From NCBI GenBank assembly GCA_964605775.1, contig CAZSDU010000038.1, forward strand, positions 1 through 16,080: a stretch of DNA of 16,080 nucleotides. The letters are read 5' to 3'. Below, in pieces: positions 1-7,562 of this stretch. The translations under genes were made by a program, and so were the position numbers. Positions within the stretch are counted from its first letter, which is position 1. Every line of letters begins with the position of its first letter. Under the pieces are notes generated by a model, which did not search any database, was not told where the DNA came from, and saw nothing but the letters and a program-made list of their open reading frames with translations. This DNA comes from CAZSDU01 sp964605775. GTDB taxonomy: Bacteria > Bacteroidota > Bacteroidia > Bacteroidales > FEN-979.

Positions 1-3
1 CGG

Positions 4-1248
4 ATGAAATTTTCCATGTTTCTGAAGCTAAATTCTCACTATTTTTATCGGGTGAATGCAAAGATTTTTTCATCATTAATCCTATTCTTAGCGCTGTGCT
101 TAGGCAGTCCGTTAAGGCTCCCGGCTCAGGACAGTGCAGTCCGTTCCTGGCAATTCAAGGGTTATCTTGATGATATGCAGCTTTTTCAGTTCAGTAAAAT
201 TAAAGATCCCTGGATTCTCGACAACCAGATCAATAACCGACTTGATTTCCGCTGGGATCCCGGTAAAGTATTCAGCCTGGGCATAGGGATGCGTAACCGC
301 TTTCTTTTCGGACAATCCCTGATGGCCAATCCTGCTTATAAGGGAATGTTGTTTAGCGATAATGGACTGGTCAATATGACATGGGATATTGTTTCGGGAC
401 CATCCTTTGCCCTGCTTACTCAGTTTGACCGTGCTTGGATTTCGGTTACAGCAGGAAAAGTTCAACTGACAGCCGGTCGCCAGCGGATCAATTGGGGGCA
501 GGCCATCGTATGGAACCCCAATGATATTTTCAACACCTATTCCTATTTCGATGTGGATTATCCTGAAAGACCAGGGAGCGATGCTGCCCGCTTACAGTAT
601 TATCCCACTTCTACCTCAGTTCTGGAACTTGCTTCGAAATGGAATCATCAGGGAAAAATCACCTTGGCCGGGCTGGGAAGGTTCAATGCAGGAAGTTATG
701 ATTTCCAATTCCTTGCCGGGCTGGTGGATGACCAGGATTATGTGTTCGGGGCAGGATGGTCAGGGAATATCAGTAAGGCTGCATTTCGCGGAGAGCTGAG
801 TTATTATCAGCCAAAAAAAAATTTCAGCGATACTTCAGGAGTATTGCTGGCCACGGTGGGGGCCGACTATACCTTTTCCAATTCCATCGCGTTGACTTTC
901 CAGGTATTTTACAACCAGCTTCCCGCGGGGTATCAGCCTGAAAACATCATGCTGATTTACCAGGCTCCTGCTTCTCCAAAAATGCTTTCTTTCACGGAAT
1001 GGAATATCTTCCTGATGGGATCATATCCCATAACACCGCTTTTTGATGCCTCCCTTGGATGTATGTACTTTCCTGATTTGAAAGGGTATTATCTCGGCCC
1101 GACATTAAATTACAGCTTGAAACAAAATATTGACCTGAGTCTGTTTATTCAGTATTTTAACGGTCGTTTTAAAGGAAGCGGTCTCCTGGCGGAAGATGTT
1201 TATTTTCAGGCACTGATGGGAGCAGTAAGGGTGAAGTGGAGTTTCTGA
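4..1248 (+). CDS. Outer-membrane beta-barrel protein, first gene of ABC/LolA-like operon
   Basis: Predicted 414-residue outer-membrane barrel. A long n-region is followed by a hydrophobic stretch (about residues 20-40) ending in LPAQ, so signal cleavage near residue 42 is likely. The mature part alternates short amphipathic strands with aromatic girdle residues and ends in a terminal Phe (VKWSF), as expected for Bam-dependent barrels. A segment at residues 158-177 (GRQRINWG...WNPNDIFN) followed by PGSDAARLQYYP resembles porin-like DUF1302-type barrels; this is a remembered resemblance, not a search result. The start is uncertain: only three bases precede the first ATG and no upstream stop is visible. 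ATG at 16 and GTG at 52 are alternatives, and GTG 52 gives the most ordinary signal peptide. The next gene follows 29 bases after the stop, so it probably supplies the outer-membrane part of the downstream transporter. Substrate not recognisable. Confidence 0.7.
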   Translation: MKFSMFLKLNSHYFYRVNAKIFSSLILFLALCLGSPLRLPAQDSAVRSWQFKGYLDDMQLFQFSKIKDPWILDNQINNRLDFRWDPGKVFSLGIGMRNRFLFGQSLMANPAYKGMLFSDNGLVNMTWDIVSGPSFALLTQFDRAWISVTAGKVQLTAGRQRINWGQAIVWNPNDIFNTYSYFDVDYPERPGSDAARLQYYPTSTSVLELASKWNHQGKITLAGLGRFNAGSYDFQFLAGLVDDQDYVFGAGWSGNISKAAFRGELSYYQPKKNFSDTSGVLLATVGADYTFSNSIALTFQVFYNQLPAGYQPENIMLIYQAPASPKMLSFTEWNIFLMGSYPITPLFDASLGCMYFPDLKGYYLGPTLNYSLKQNIDLSLFIQYFNGRFKGSGLLAEDVYFQALMGAVRVKWSF

Positions 1249-1277
1249 CCGAGGGTTCATATCAAAAAAAAGTAAGG

Positions 1278-2024
1278 ATGCGTTCTATCATTTTCTCAAC
1301 TGTTTTTTTTACCGGCTTTGTTTTTTCAGGGTTTTCCCAGGATGCCAGGGAGATCGTCAGGCGAGCGGATGACCTCATGCAGGGGGTAACGAGCATCAGC
1401 GTGATGGAAATGAGGATCGTCAGGCCAGCCTGGCAGCGGACAGTCTCTTTCAAGAGCTGGAGTAAAGGGCGGGATCTCTCCATGACCCTGATCACTGCAC
1501 CTGCTAAAGAAAGCGGACAATCTTTTTTAAAGCTGAAAAATGACATGTGGAGCTGGAATCCAACCATCAACCGCATGATCAAATTGCCCCCTTCGATGAT
1601 GTCGCAGGGTTGGATGGGATCGGATTATACCAATGATGATATCCTCAAAGAATCGTCGGTAGTCATGGATTATTCCCACCGGATCATTGGCAGTGAAGTT
1701 GTATCGGGCTATGATTGTTACCGGATACAGCTCGATCCCAGGGAAGGCGCAGCGGTAGTCTGGGGGAAGATCATCCTTTGGATCAGTAAAAATGAATACT
1801 ATGAGCTCAGGGCAGAATACTTTGACGAGGATGGCACAAAAGCCAAAACTCACCTCCTCTCCGAAATCCGGATGATGCACGATCGGAAGATCCCGACAAG
1901 ATTTGAGATCATCCCTGAAAACAAACCAAGCCAGAAAACCATTGTCAGGATTCTCAGCGCAAAATTCAATGTTCCGCTTGAGGATTCATTTTTCTCCCAA
2001 CAAAACATGAAAAATCTTAAATAA
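1278..2024 (+). CDS. Outer membrane lipoprotein-sorting (LolA-like) periplasmic protein
   Basis: Periplasmic protein of the LolA-like outer-membrane lipoprotein-sorting family (PF17131 type), 248 residues from this start. Residues 1-21 are a signal peptide (MRSIIFSTVFFTGFVFSGFS). Family hallmarks follow: a DMWSWNPTINRMIKLP stretch near residues 90-105 and the motif MMSQGWMGSDYTNDDI at about 107-122. The fold is a half-barrel that shields an acyl chain or other hydrophobic ligand. The reading frame is open back to a GTG at 1236, which overlaps the preceding gene. ATG 1278 is preferred because it places the signal peptide at the N-terminus; AAGTAAGG abuts it too closely for a standard SD. The gene lies between an outer-membrane barrel and two FtsX permeases, so it plausibly shuttles their cargo across the periplasm. 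Cargo unknown; it need not be a lipoprotein. Confidence 0.82.
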   Translation: MRSIIFSTVFFTGFVFSGFSQDAREIVRRADDLMQGVTSISVMEMRIVRPAWQRTVSFKSWSKGRDLSMTLITAPAKESGQSFLKLKNDMWSWNPTINRMIKLPPSMMSQGWMGSDYTNDDILKESSVVMDYSHRIIGSEVVSGYDCYRIQLDPREGAAVVWGKIILWISKNEYYELRAEYFDEDGTKAKTHLLSEIRMMHDRKIPTRFEIIPENKPSQKTIVRILSAKFNVPLEDSFFSQQNMKNLK

Positions 2025-2030
2025 ACAATC

Positions 2031-3251
2031 ATGGAGGTGATTCGTATTGCCTGGCGAAACCTCTGGCGTAACAAACGCCGTACATTGATCACTGCAGCCT
2101 CGGTGTTCTTTGCCATTTGGTTCGCCCTGGTCATGCGAGCCTTTCAATTGGGCAGTTATAACCTGATGGTAAACAACATCGTGCATGCTTATTCGGGGTA
2201 TTTCCAGCTTCATGCCAAAGGATACTGGGCTGACCAGATCCTGAACAATGGATTTATCTGTCGCCCGGAACTGGAAAAAAACCTGAGTACTTTGCCCGGA
2301 TCAAACGGTTATACAGCCCGTTTGGAATCCTTTGCGCTGGCTTCCTATGGTTTGCAAACGAAGGGGGTAATGGTCAACGGGATTGACCCGGTATCTGAAA
2401 ACGGGTTGACATCCCTGGCTAAAAAGCTAGTGAAGGGACATTACCTCGTGGCAGATGATATCGGGGCCCTGGTCAGCCAGCGACTGGCCAGATATTTCCG
2501 TATCGATATCGGCGACACCCTGGTGATCATCGGTCAGGGATATAGAGGATCCAGCGCGGCAGGTGTTTTCCCGGTAAGAGGCATACTCAGCTTTCCCTCA
2601 CCTGATCTCGACAGCCGGCTGATCTTTCTCAGCCTGACTGCTGCCCGTAATCTTTTCAGCGCAGATTCACTGGTCACATCCATTGCTTTCAATGTCACAG
2701 AACCTGATACCTATGCTACAACCGCCACCTCTCTAAGGGGGAAACTTGATCCTGATATCTACGAGGTGATGACCTGGGATGAAATGATGCCGGATATGGT
2801 GCAGCAGATCAGGGCCGACAGCGCTTCGGGACTCATCATGCTGGGTATTTTATATATGATTGTTGGTTTCGGTATCTTTGGTACCATGCTGATGATGCTA
2901 AATGAACGACAGAGAGAATTCGGTATGATGATTGCCATCGGGATGCAGAAAGGGCAATTGATTGTTATCCTTATTGTCGAGACCCTTTTCCTCGGATTGC
3001 TTGGCATGATCGGCGGAATGATTTCAGCCTTGCCACTGATCTACTACTTTTTTATTCACCCCATTCCTTTAAGCGGAGAGATGGCCGAGACGACGATCAG
3101 GATGGGGTTTGAACCCATCATGCCTGCGGCCTGGGAAACCTCTTACTTTATCTCCCAATCCCTAGTGGTAATGGCCATCCTCCTGCTGGTGATGCTGCTG
3201 CCTGTCATGAGGATCAGGAAGCTTAAAGTGATGAATGCCATCAGACGTTAA
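2031..3251 (+). CDS. ABC transporter permease, FtsX/LolC-E/MacB type (first subunit)
   Basis: A 406-residue inner-membrane permease with the four-helix FtsX/MacB topology: a cytoplasmic elbow (IAWRNLWRNKRRT, residues 6-18), TM1 about 20-40, a large periplasmic domain about 42-262, TM2 about 266-288, TM3 about 308-338 and TM4 about 370-395. Between TM2 and TM3 is the coupling-helix signature NERQREFGMMIAIGM, which contacts the ATPase. It starts six bases after the LolA-like gene, and the second permease follows ten bases after its stop, so all are likely co-transcribed. The periplasmic domain is about the size of LolC/LolE domains, fitting substrate hand-over to a periplasmic carrier. The A-rich leader has no SD, yet codons 1-4 contain a nine-base perfect anti-SD match. 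Canonical LolC/E cannot be excluded, but the operon context argues for a dedicated system. Confidence 0.88.
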   Translation: MEVIRIAWRNLWRNKRRTLITAASVFFAIWFALVMRAFQLGSYNLMVNNIVHAYSGYFQLHAKGYWADQILNNGFICRPELEKNLSTLPGSNGYTARLESFALASYGLQTKGVMVNGIDPVSENGLTSLAKKLVKGHYLVADDIGALVSQRLARYFRIDIGDTLVIIGQGYRGSSAAGVFPVRGILSFPSPDLDSRLIFLSLTAARNLFSADSLVTSIAFNVTEPDTYATTATSLRGKLDPDIYEVMTWDEMMPDMVQQIRADSASGLIMLGILYMIVGFGIFGTMLMMLNERQREFGMMIAIGMQKGQLIVILIVETLFLGLLGMIGGMISALPLIYYFFIHPIPLSGEMAETTIRMGFEPIMPAAWETSYFISQSLVVMAILLLVMLLPVMRIRKLKVMNAIRR

Positions 3252-3261
3252 TACAAAAGAT

Positions 3262-4488
3262 ATGATCTGGATCATTGCCTGGAAAAATGTATGGAGAAAC
3301 CAGATGCGCAGTTTCGTGGTGGTCATGGCCATTGCTTTAGGATTGATGGGCGGTATATTTTCATCGGCCGTGATGAAAGGAACTGCCGATCAAAGGGTCA
3401 GGGAAGCCGTAAGCAGGGAAACATCACACCTCCAGATACATCACAAATCATATGCTGAAGACCAGGATGTGCAATATTTCATCAAAGGAGAACTCGAAAA
3501 ACTGGAAAATATCCTCGACACCAACAATAGCATCCAGGCATGGTCGGCACGGATTAAATTTATGTCTATGGCTGCCAGCGCCAATGCCAGCAGTGGGGTA
3601 ATGGTGACCTGCGTTGATCCGCAAAAAGAAAGCCAGGTCACAGATATACACACCCTGATTGCAGATTCCAGTGGTCATTGGTTTAAAGCGTCCAGGGGTA
3701 TTCCGGTGGTAATCGGAAAAGCCCTGGCAAAAAAGCTTAAGGTAAAGCTACATTCCAAGCTTGTACTCACTTTTCAGGACATGCAGGGAAACCTTACCGG
3801 CAGCGCTTTCAGAATATGCGGCATCTACCGTACCAGCAATTCCGTATTTGATGAAATGAATATTTTTGTTGACCGGAGAGATATCCTTCCCCTGTTGAAT
3901 GCCGATCCTCGGGTCTGTCATGAAATTGCCGTCCGGATGAAGGATGCCAAGATGACAATGACTACTCAAGGGATCTTAAAAACCCTCTTCCCCAACCTGC
4001 AAGTGCAGAACTGGAAAGAAATTGATCCCGTCCTTGGTATGATGAGTGACTTCATGGATTTATGGCTGTACCTGTTCATGGGGATCATTATGCTGGCCCT
4101 TGGATTCGGCATTATCAACACCATGTTGATGGCGATTCTGGAGCGCAGCAGGGAGCTGGGCATGCTCACAGCCATTGGGATGAATAAACAGCGGGTGTTT
4201 ACCCTGATCATGCTTGAGTCAGTATTTTTATCCCTTACCGGCGGCATCATCGGGATCATCCTTGGAAGCATGATTACCTTTTATACCAGGCATACCGGAA
4301 TCAACCTGGGTTCCCTGGCCGAGGGGTTTGAAAAAATCGGTTATAATCCCATCCTTTACCCTTCCATTGACCTGATCTTTTTTATCAACCTAAGCCTGAT
4401 GGTCATTGCCACCGGTATACTGGCTTCCATTTATCCTGCCAGGCGGGCGCTCCGGCTGAGACCTGCTGAGTCAATCCGAAACGAATAA
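3262..4488 (+). CDS. ABC transporter permease, FtsX/LolC-E/MacB type (second subunit)
   Basis: Second FtsX-family permease, 408 residues from this start. It begins MIWIIAWKNVWRNQMRS, matching the elbow of the preceding permease, so the two look like diverged duplicates forming a heterodimer, as LolC and LolE do. TM1 is about 17-37, the periplasmic domain about 40-260, then TM2 with GIINTMLMAILERSRELGM (coupling helix), TM3 about 312-340 and TM4 about 373-396, ending YPARRALRLRPAESIRNE. That C-terminal ARRALRLRPAE pattern is typical of MacB/FtsX permeases and is absent from the first subunit. An in-frame ATG at 3235 overlaps the previous gene by 17 bases. ATG 3262 is preferred from alignment with the paralogue. 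The ATPase gene begins eight bases after the stop. Confidence 0.88.
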   Translation: MIWIIAWKNVWRNQMRSFVVVMAIALGLMGGIFSSAVMKGTADQRVREAVSRETSHLQIHHKSYAEDQDVQYFIKGELEKLENILDTNNSIQAWSARIKFMSMAASANASSGVMVTCVDPQKESQVTDIHTLIADSSGHWFKASRGIPVVIGKALAKKLKVKLHSKLVLTFQDMQGNLTGSAFRICGIYRTSNSVFDEMNIFVDRRDILPLLNADPRVCHEIAVRMKDAKMTMTTQGILKTLFPNLQVQNWKEIDPVLGMMSDFMDLWLYLFMGIIMLALGFGIINTMLMAILERSRELGMLTAIGMNKQRVFTLIMLESVFLSLTGGIIGIILGSMITFYTRHTGINLGSLAEGFEKIGYNPILYPSIDLIFFINLSLMVIATGILASIYPARRALRLRPAESIRNE

Positions 4489-4496
4489 TCAGACTT

Positions 4497-5174
4497 ATGA
4501 GCATCATAACCATAAAAAACCTTAGCAAAAGCTATCAGGATTCCGAGGTGAAAGTCCATGCCCTCAATGGAATCGACCTTTCCTTCGAACAAGGTGAATT
4601 TACTGCGATCGTGGGACCCTCAGGATCCGGAAAAACCACCTTGCTCAACATGATTGGGGGACTTGACAAACCCGACAGCGGAAGCATCCTGATCGGCGAG
4701 GAAGATATCACCAAACTCGGAAGCCGAAAGCTGATCAACTTTAGGTTACACCATATCGGATTCGTATTCCAGTCTTACAACCTTATTCCCGTCCTTACTG
4801 CCCTCGAAAATGTGGAATTTATCATGCATCTTCAAAAAATACCCCGGATGAAACGTCAGAAGCGGGCGATGGAGCTGCTTGAAGCCGTCGGACTGGGAGA
4901 GCGCATCCACAGCCGCCCTTCTAAACTCTCAGGCGGACAGCAACAACGTGTGGCCGTGGCCCGTGCGCTTGCCTCTCATCCAAGGTTTATCCTTGCCGAT
5001 GAACCCACCGCCAACCTTGATTCCGTAGCAACAAGAAACCTTCTGGAAATCATGGAGAAACTCAACCATGAAGAACGAATTACCTTTATTTTTTCAACCC
5101 ATGATCAAAGGGTCGTTGAAAAAGCTCACCGTATCATTGTACTGGAAGACGGAAGGGTGGTCAAATCTTCCTAA
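4497..5174 (+). CDS. ABC transporter ATP-binding protein (LolD/MacB-type)
   Basis: A 225-residue cytoplasmic nucleotide-binding subunit that powers the two FtsX permeases. All motifs are intact: Walker A GPSGSGKTT at 40-48, Q-loop Gln92, signature LSGGQQQR at 144-151, Walker B ILADEP at 165-170 with catalytic Glu169, D-loop NLDS at 173-176 and H-loop His202. The length and the phrase VGPSGSGKTTLLN...GGLDKPDSG are typical of the LolD/MacB/YbbA subgroup, whose members energise mechanotransmission or lipoprotein release rather than ordinary solute transport. It is the last gene of the operon; its stop lies two bases from the stop of the convergent histidine kinase. Functional subgroup assignment beyond the FtsX partners is inference. 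Confidence 0.93.
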   Translation: MSIITIKNLSKSYQDSEVKVHALNGIDLSFEQGEFTAIVGPSGSGKTTLLNMIGGLDKPDSGSILIGEEDITKLGSRKLINFRLHHIGFVFQSYNLIPVLTALENVEFIMHLQKIPRMKRQKRAMELLEAVGLGERIHSRPSKLSGGQQQRVAVARALASHPRFILADEPTANLDSVATRNLLEIMEKLNHEERITFIFSTHDQRVVEKAHRIIVLEDGRVVKSS

Positions 5175-5176
5175 TG

Positions 5177-7450
5177 CTACTCCTTCGTATATTTTTTTAT
5201 CAGCTTTTTCAGTACCTCCGGTCTTATGGGTTTGGGGCAATAATCATCACAACCGGCAGCCAATATCATTTGTTCATCCCCCATCTGGGCATAGGCAGTA
5301 AGGGCGATAACAGGAAGATCGGGGCGGAATTCCTTGATCCTCCTCGTGGCCTCCAGGCCATTCATGACAGGCATTTTAATATCCATCAGAATCAGGGTAA
5401 TTTCCCGGTTTTTCATGCATTGCTCCACAGCATCCTTTCCATCTGCGGCATGGAGAAAATCCAAACCGGATTTTTTTAACACTACTTCCAAATACTCAAC
5501 ATTTGACTCATCATCTTCTGCTACGAGTATTAAAGGTTTAGAGAAAACAGAAATATTTTCAGTGCATTTCAAGTCCGGATTTCCTTCCGGTTTATGTCTT
5601 TGATAAGGAATCTTAACATAGAAGGCTGAACCCCTGTTTTTTTCTGATTCCACCCAGATAACTCCCTCCAACAAACTTGTTAACCCTCTGGCAATGGAAA
5701 GTCCCAGTCCGCTGCCTTCATGACCTCGTGTCATGGCCATTTCTTCCTGTGTAAAAATTTCGAAAATCTTTTGAACCTTATCCGCTGCGATGCCTTGGCC
5801 GGTATCTTTTACCCAAAATAGCAAATGGTTATCAAGGATCTGACAGCCTATACTGATCTTCCCTTTTGATGTAAATTTCATGGCATTCTCAAGCAGTTCG
5901 CTAATGATTTTCCTAAGAAGATCCACATCCGACCGGAGTATCAGATCTCCGTATTCGACAGGAAAATCAGCATCAAACTCCAGATGTTTGTCCAGACATT
6001 GATACCTTGCCTTATCAATAATGTCAAACAACGAAGGAAGCAGTTTAAAATCAGTGAAGTTAACTTTCATCGTACCCGAAACGATCATGGCCATGTCGAT
6101 GTAATCGTTCACGGTATTCATCAGGCGATCGCTTGACCTTTGAATCGATTTAAAATACTTTATCCGTTCTACAGGAGTAAGATCCGATTCCATCCAGAAT
6201 TCACCGAACCCTAAAATACTGTTAAGCGGAGTGCGTATTTCATGGGAAATGTTCTGTATAAAGGCTGTTTTCATCTTATCGCTTTCCCTGATCTCCATTT
6301 CATATTTCTTCTGCTCAGTGATATCCCTGAATTCTGTTACCCTTACTTTTTTCCCTCGATAAGGGATATTACGGCTTTCTATTCTGATAGGAAATTTTCT
6401 CCCATCCTTTCTGACACAAATGGATTCGTAAGCTTGTTCATGGCCGGCTTGAATCATCTGGATAACATTTTCACGGGTCTGATCAGCAATCAGCAAGAGT
6501 CCGTTCATTCCTTTCAATTCATCCATGGCATAACCCGTCATATCCGCGAGTCCCTGATTACAGTCAATGATGATCCCCCTGTCGTGGATGGCTATTCCTC
6601 CAAATGAAGCATTATGCAGTGCGCGGAAACGTTCTTCACTTTCAAATAATGCCTGTTCGTTTTTTTTCCGTTCGGTAATGTCAATCACGGATCCCAATAT
6701 TGCCGTGATGTTATTTTGGATATCCCTTAATGGCTGAATACAAACACTCCCCCAGATCACATGACCATCCTTATGAATATAACGTTTCTCGTAAATAGAC
6801 ATCGGGGAGCGTCCTTCAGCAACCATCTTCATGTTTGCTATCGATATTTCCACGTCATCAGGATGGGTTATATCAATGGTTTTCATCGATTTTAACGCTT
6901 CGGTACTATAGCCAAGCATACTGCTATAGGATTCATTAAACTCAATATAACTGCCATCTGTTTTACGTATTCCGATTGCGATGGCGGAATTGTTAAATAA
7001 AGTGCGGTATTTTTCCTCACTCATTCTCAGTTTTTCTTCACTCTGTTTTCTTTCTGGAATATTTAAACAACTTGTTTGAAAATAGGTTTTATGGTCAATA
7101 TTGACCATGGAGATATTCAGCAAAACATTTAACTGTTCCTGGTTTTTTGAAACCAGGATTGTTTCGAAATTACGGACATGTTGATCACAGGCCAGGATTT
7201 TCCTGATTGTTTCACGATCATCAGGGTCTTTGTAGAAACTGCCCAAATTCAAGCTTTTAATTTCGGTCAGAGTATAACCCAACATGTCAGCAAAAGCTTC
7301 ATTAGATTCTATAATCTGGCCATCGGGTGTGGCCAGGCCGATTCCAACAATGGAATTCTCATACAGGCTTTGATATCGGGTTTTTATTTCATTTAACTGA
7401 CTTGCTACCTCACTCCCGTCAGCCTTGGGTTCTCCTTTTGCTTTCCTCAT
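5177..7450 (-). CDS. Hybrid sensor histidine kinase with three PAS domains and C-terminal receiver
   Basis: A 757-residue soluble signalling kinase with no membrane helix or signal peptide, so it probably senses a cytoplasmic cue. Domains in order: PAS about 22-135, PAS with PAC about 144-263, PAS about 271-382, HisKA with phosphoacceptor His403 in ISHEIRTPLN, HATPase with Asn522 (N-box), DTGQGI 549-554 and GSGLGLS 579-585, then a receiver domain from about 638 with acidic Glu645/Asp646/Asp647, phosphoacceptor Asp690, Thr718 and Lys740. All catalytic residues appear intact. No DNA-binding output domain is fused or encoded nearby, so the receiver may pass phosphate to a distant HPt protein or regulator, or tune the kinase. 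No PAS ligand such as haem or flavin can be read from the sequence. A -7 box lies 24 bases upstream of ATG 7450. It is convergent with the ABC operon and divergent from tamL. Confidence 0.9.
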   Translation of the reverse strand: MRKAKGEPKADGSEVASQLNEIKTRYQSLYENSIVGIGLATPDGQIIESNEAFADMLGYTLTEIKSLNLGSFYKDPDDRETIRKILACDQHVRNFETILVSKNQEQLNVLLNISMVNIDHKTYFQTSCLNIPERKQSEEKLRMSEEKYRTLFNNSAIAIGIRKTDGSYIEFNESYSSMLGYSTEALKSMKTIDITHPDDVEISIANMKMVAEGRSPMSIYEKRYIHKDGHVIWGSVCIQPLRDIQNNITAILGSVIDITERKKNEQALFESEERFRALHNASFGGIAIHDRGIIIDCNQGLADMTGYAMDELKGMNGLLLIADQTRENVIQMIQAGHEQAYESICVRKDGRKFPIRIESRNIPYRGKKVRVTEFRDITEQKKYEMEIRESDKMKTAFIQNISHEIRTPLNSILGFGEFWMESDLTPVERIKYFKSIQRSSDRLMNTVNDYIDMAMIVSGTMKVNFTDFKLLPSLFDIIDKARYQCLDKHLEFDADFPVEYGDLILRSDVDLLRKIISELLENAMKFTSKGKISIGCQILDNHLLFWVKDTGQGIAADKVQKIFEIFTQEEMAMTRGHEGSGLGLSIARGLTSLLEGVIWVESEKNRGSAFYVKIPYQRHKPEGNPDLKCTENISVFSKPLILVAEDDESNVEYLEVVLKKSGLDFLHAADGKDAVEQCMKNREITLILMDIKMPVMNGLEATRRIKEFRPDLPVIALTAYAQMGDEQMILAAGCDDYCPKPIRPEVLKKLIKKYTKE

Positions 7451-7473
7451 ATCGAACAGTGACCATTATTAGA

Positions 7474-7481
7474 CAAAACTA
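7474..7481 (-). promoter_or_regulatory. Bacteroidetes -7 box for the hybrid histidine kinase
   Basis: The minus strand reads TAGTTTTG, a match to the Bacteroidetes sigma -7 consensus TAnnTTTG. A start about six bases downstream would give an 18-base leader to the kinase ATG. The expected TTTG at -33 is replaced by a T-rich stretch, so the promoter is only partly consensus. Confidence 0.5.
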
Positions 7482-7530
7482 TCAAAAATACAATTTTTCT
7501 AAAAAGTATCCCTCTACCCCGGTATTTTTC

Positions 7531-7538
7531 TAACTTTG
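7531..7538 (+). promoter_or_regulatory. Bacteroidetes -7 box for tamL
   Basis: TAACTTTG matches TAnnTTTG. No good TTTG lies 19-21 bases upstream. The box overlaps the earliest in-frame TTG codon (7536) of the tamL reading frame, which argues against that TTG as the real start and for translation beginning at 7563 or 7590. Confidence 0.5.
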
Positions 7539-7562
7539 TTCCTCACCTTTAATGCACTTGCC

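Noticed and set aside
2031..5174. Canonical housekeeping LolCDE, or a MacAB-type efflux pump
   Set aside because: The neighbours are a LolA-like protein and a barrel rather than a MacA-type adaptor or TolC, and two separate permeases are present. LolCDE cannot be fully excluded, so no gene symbols were given.
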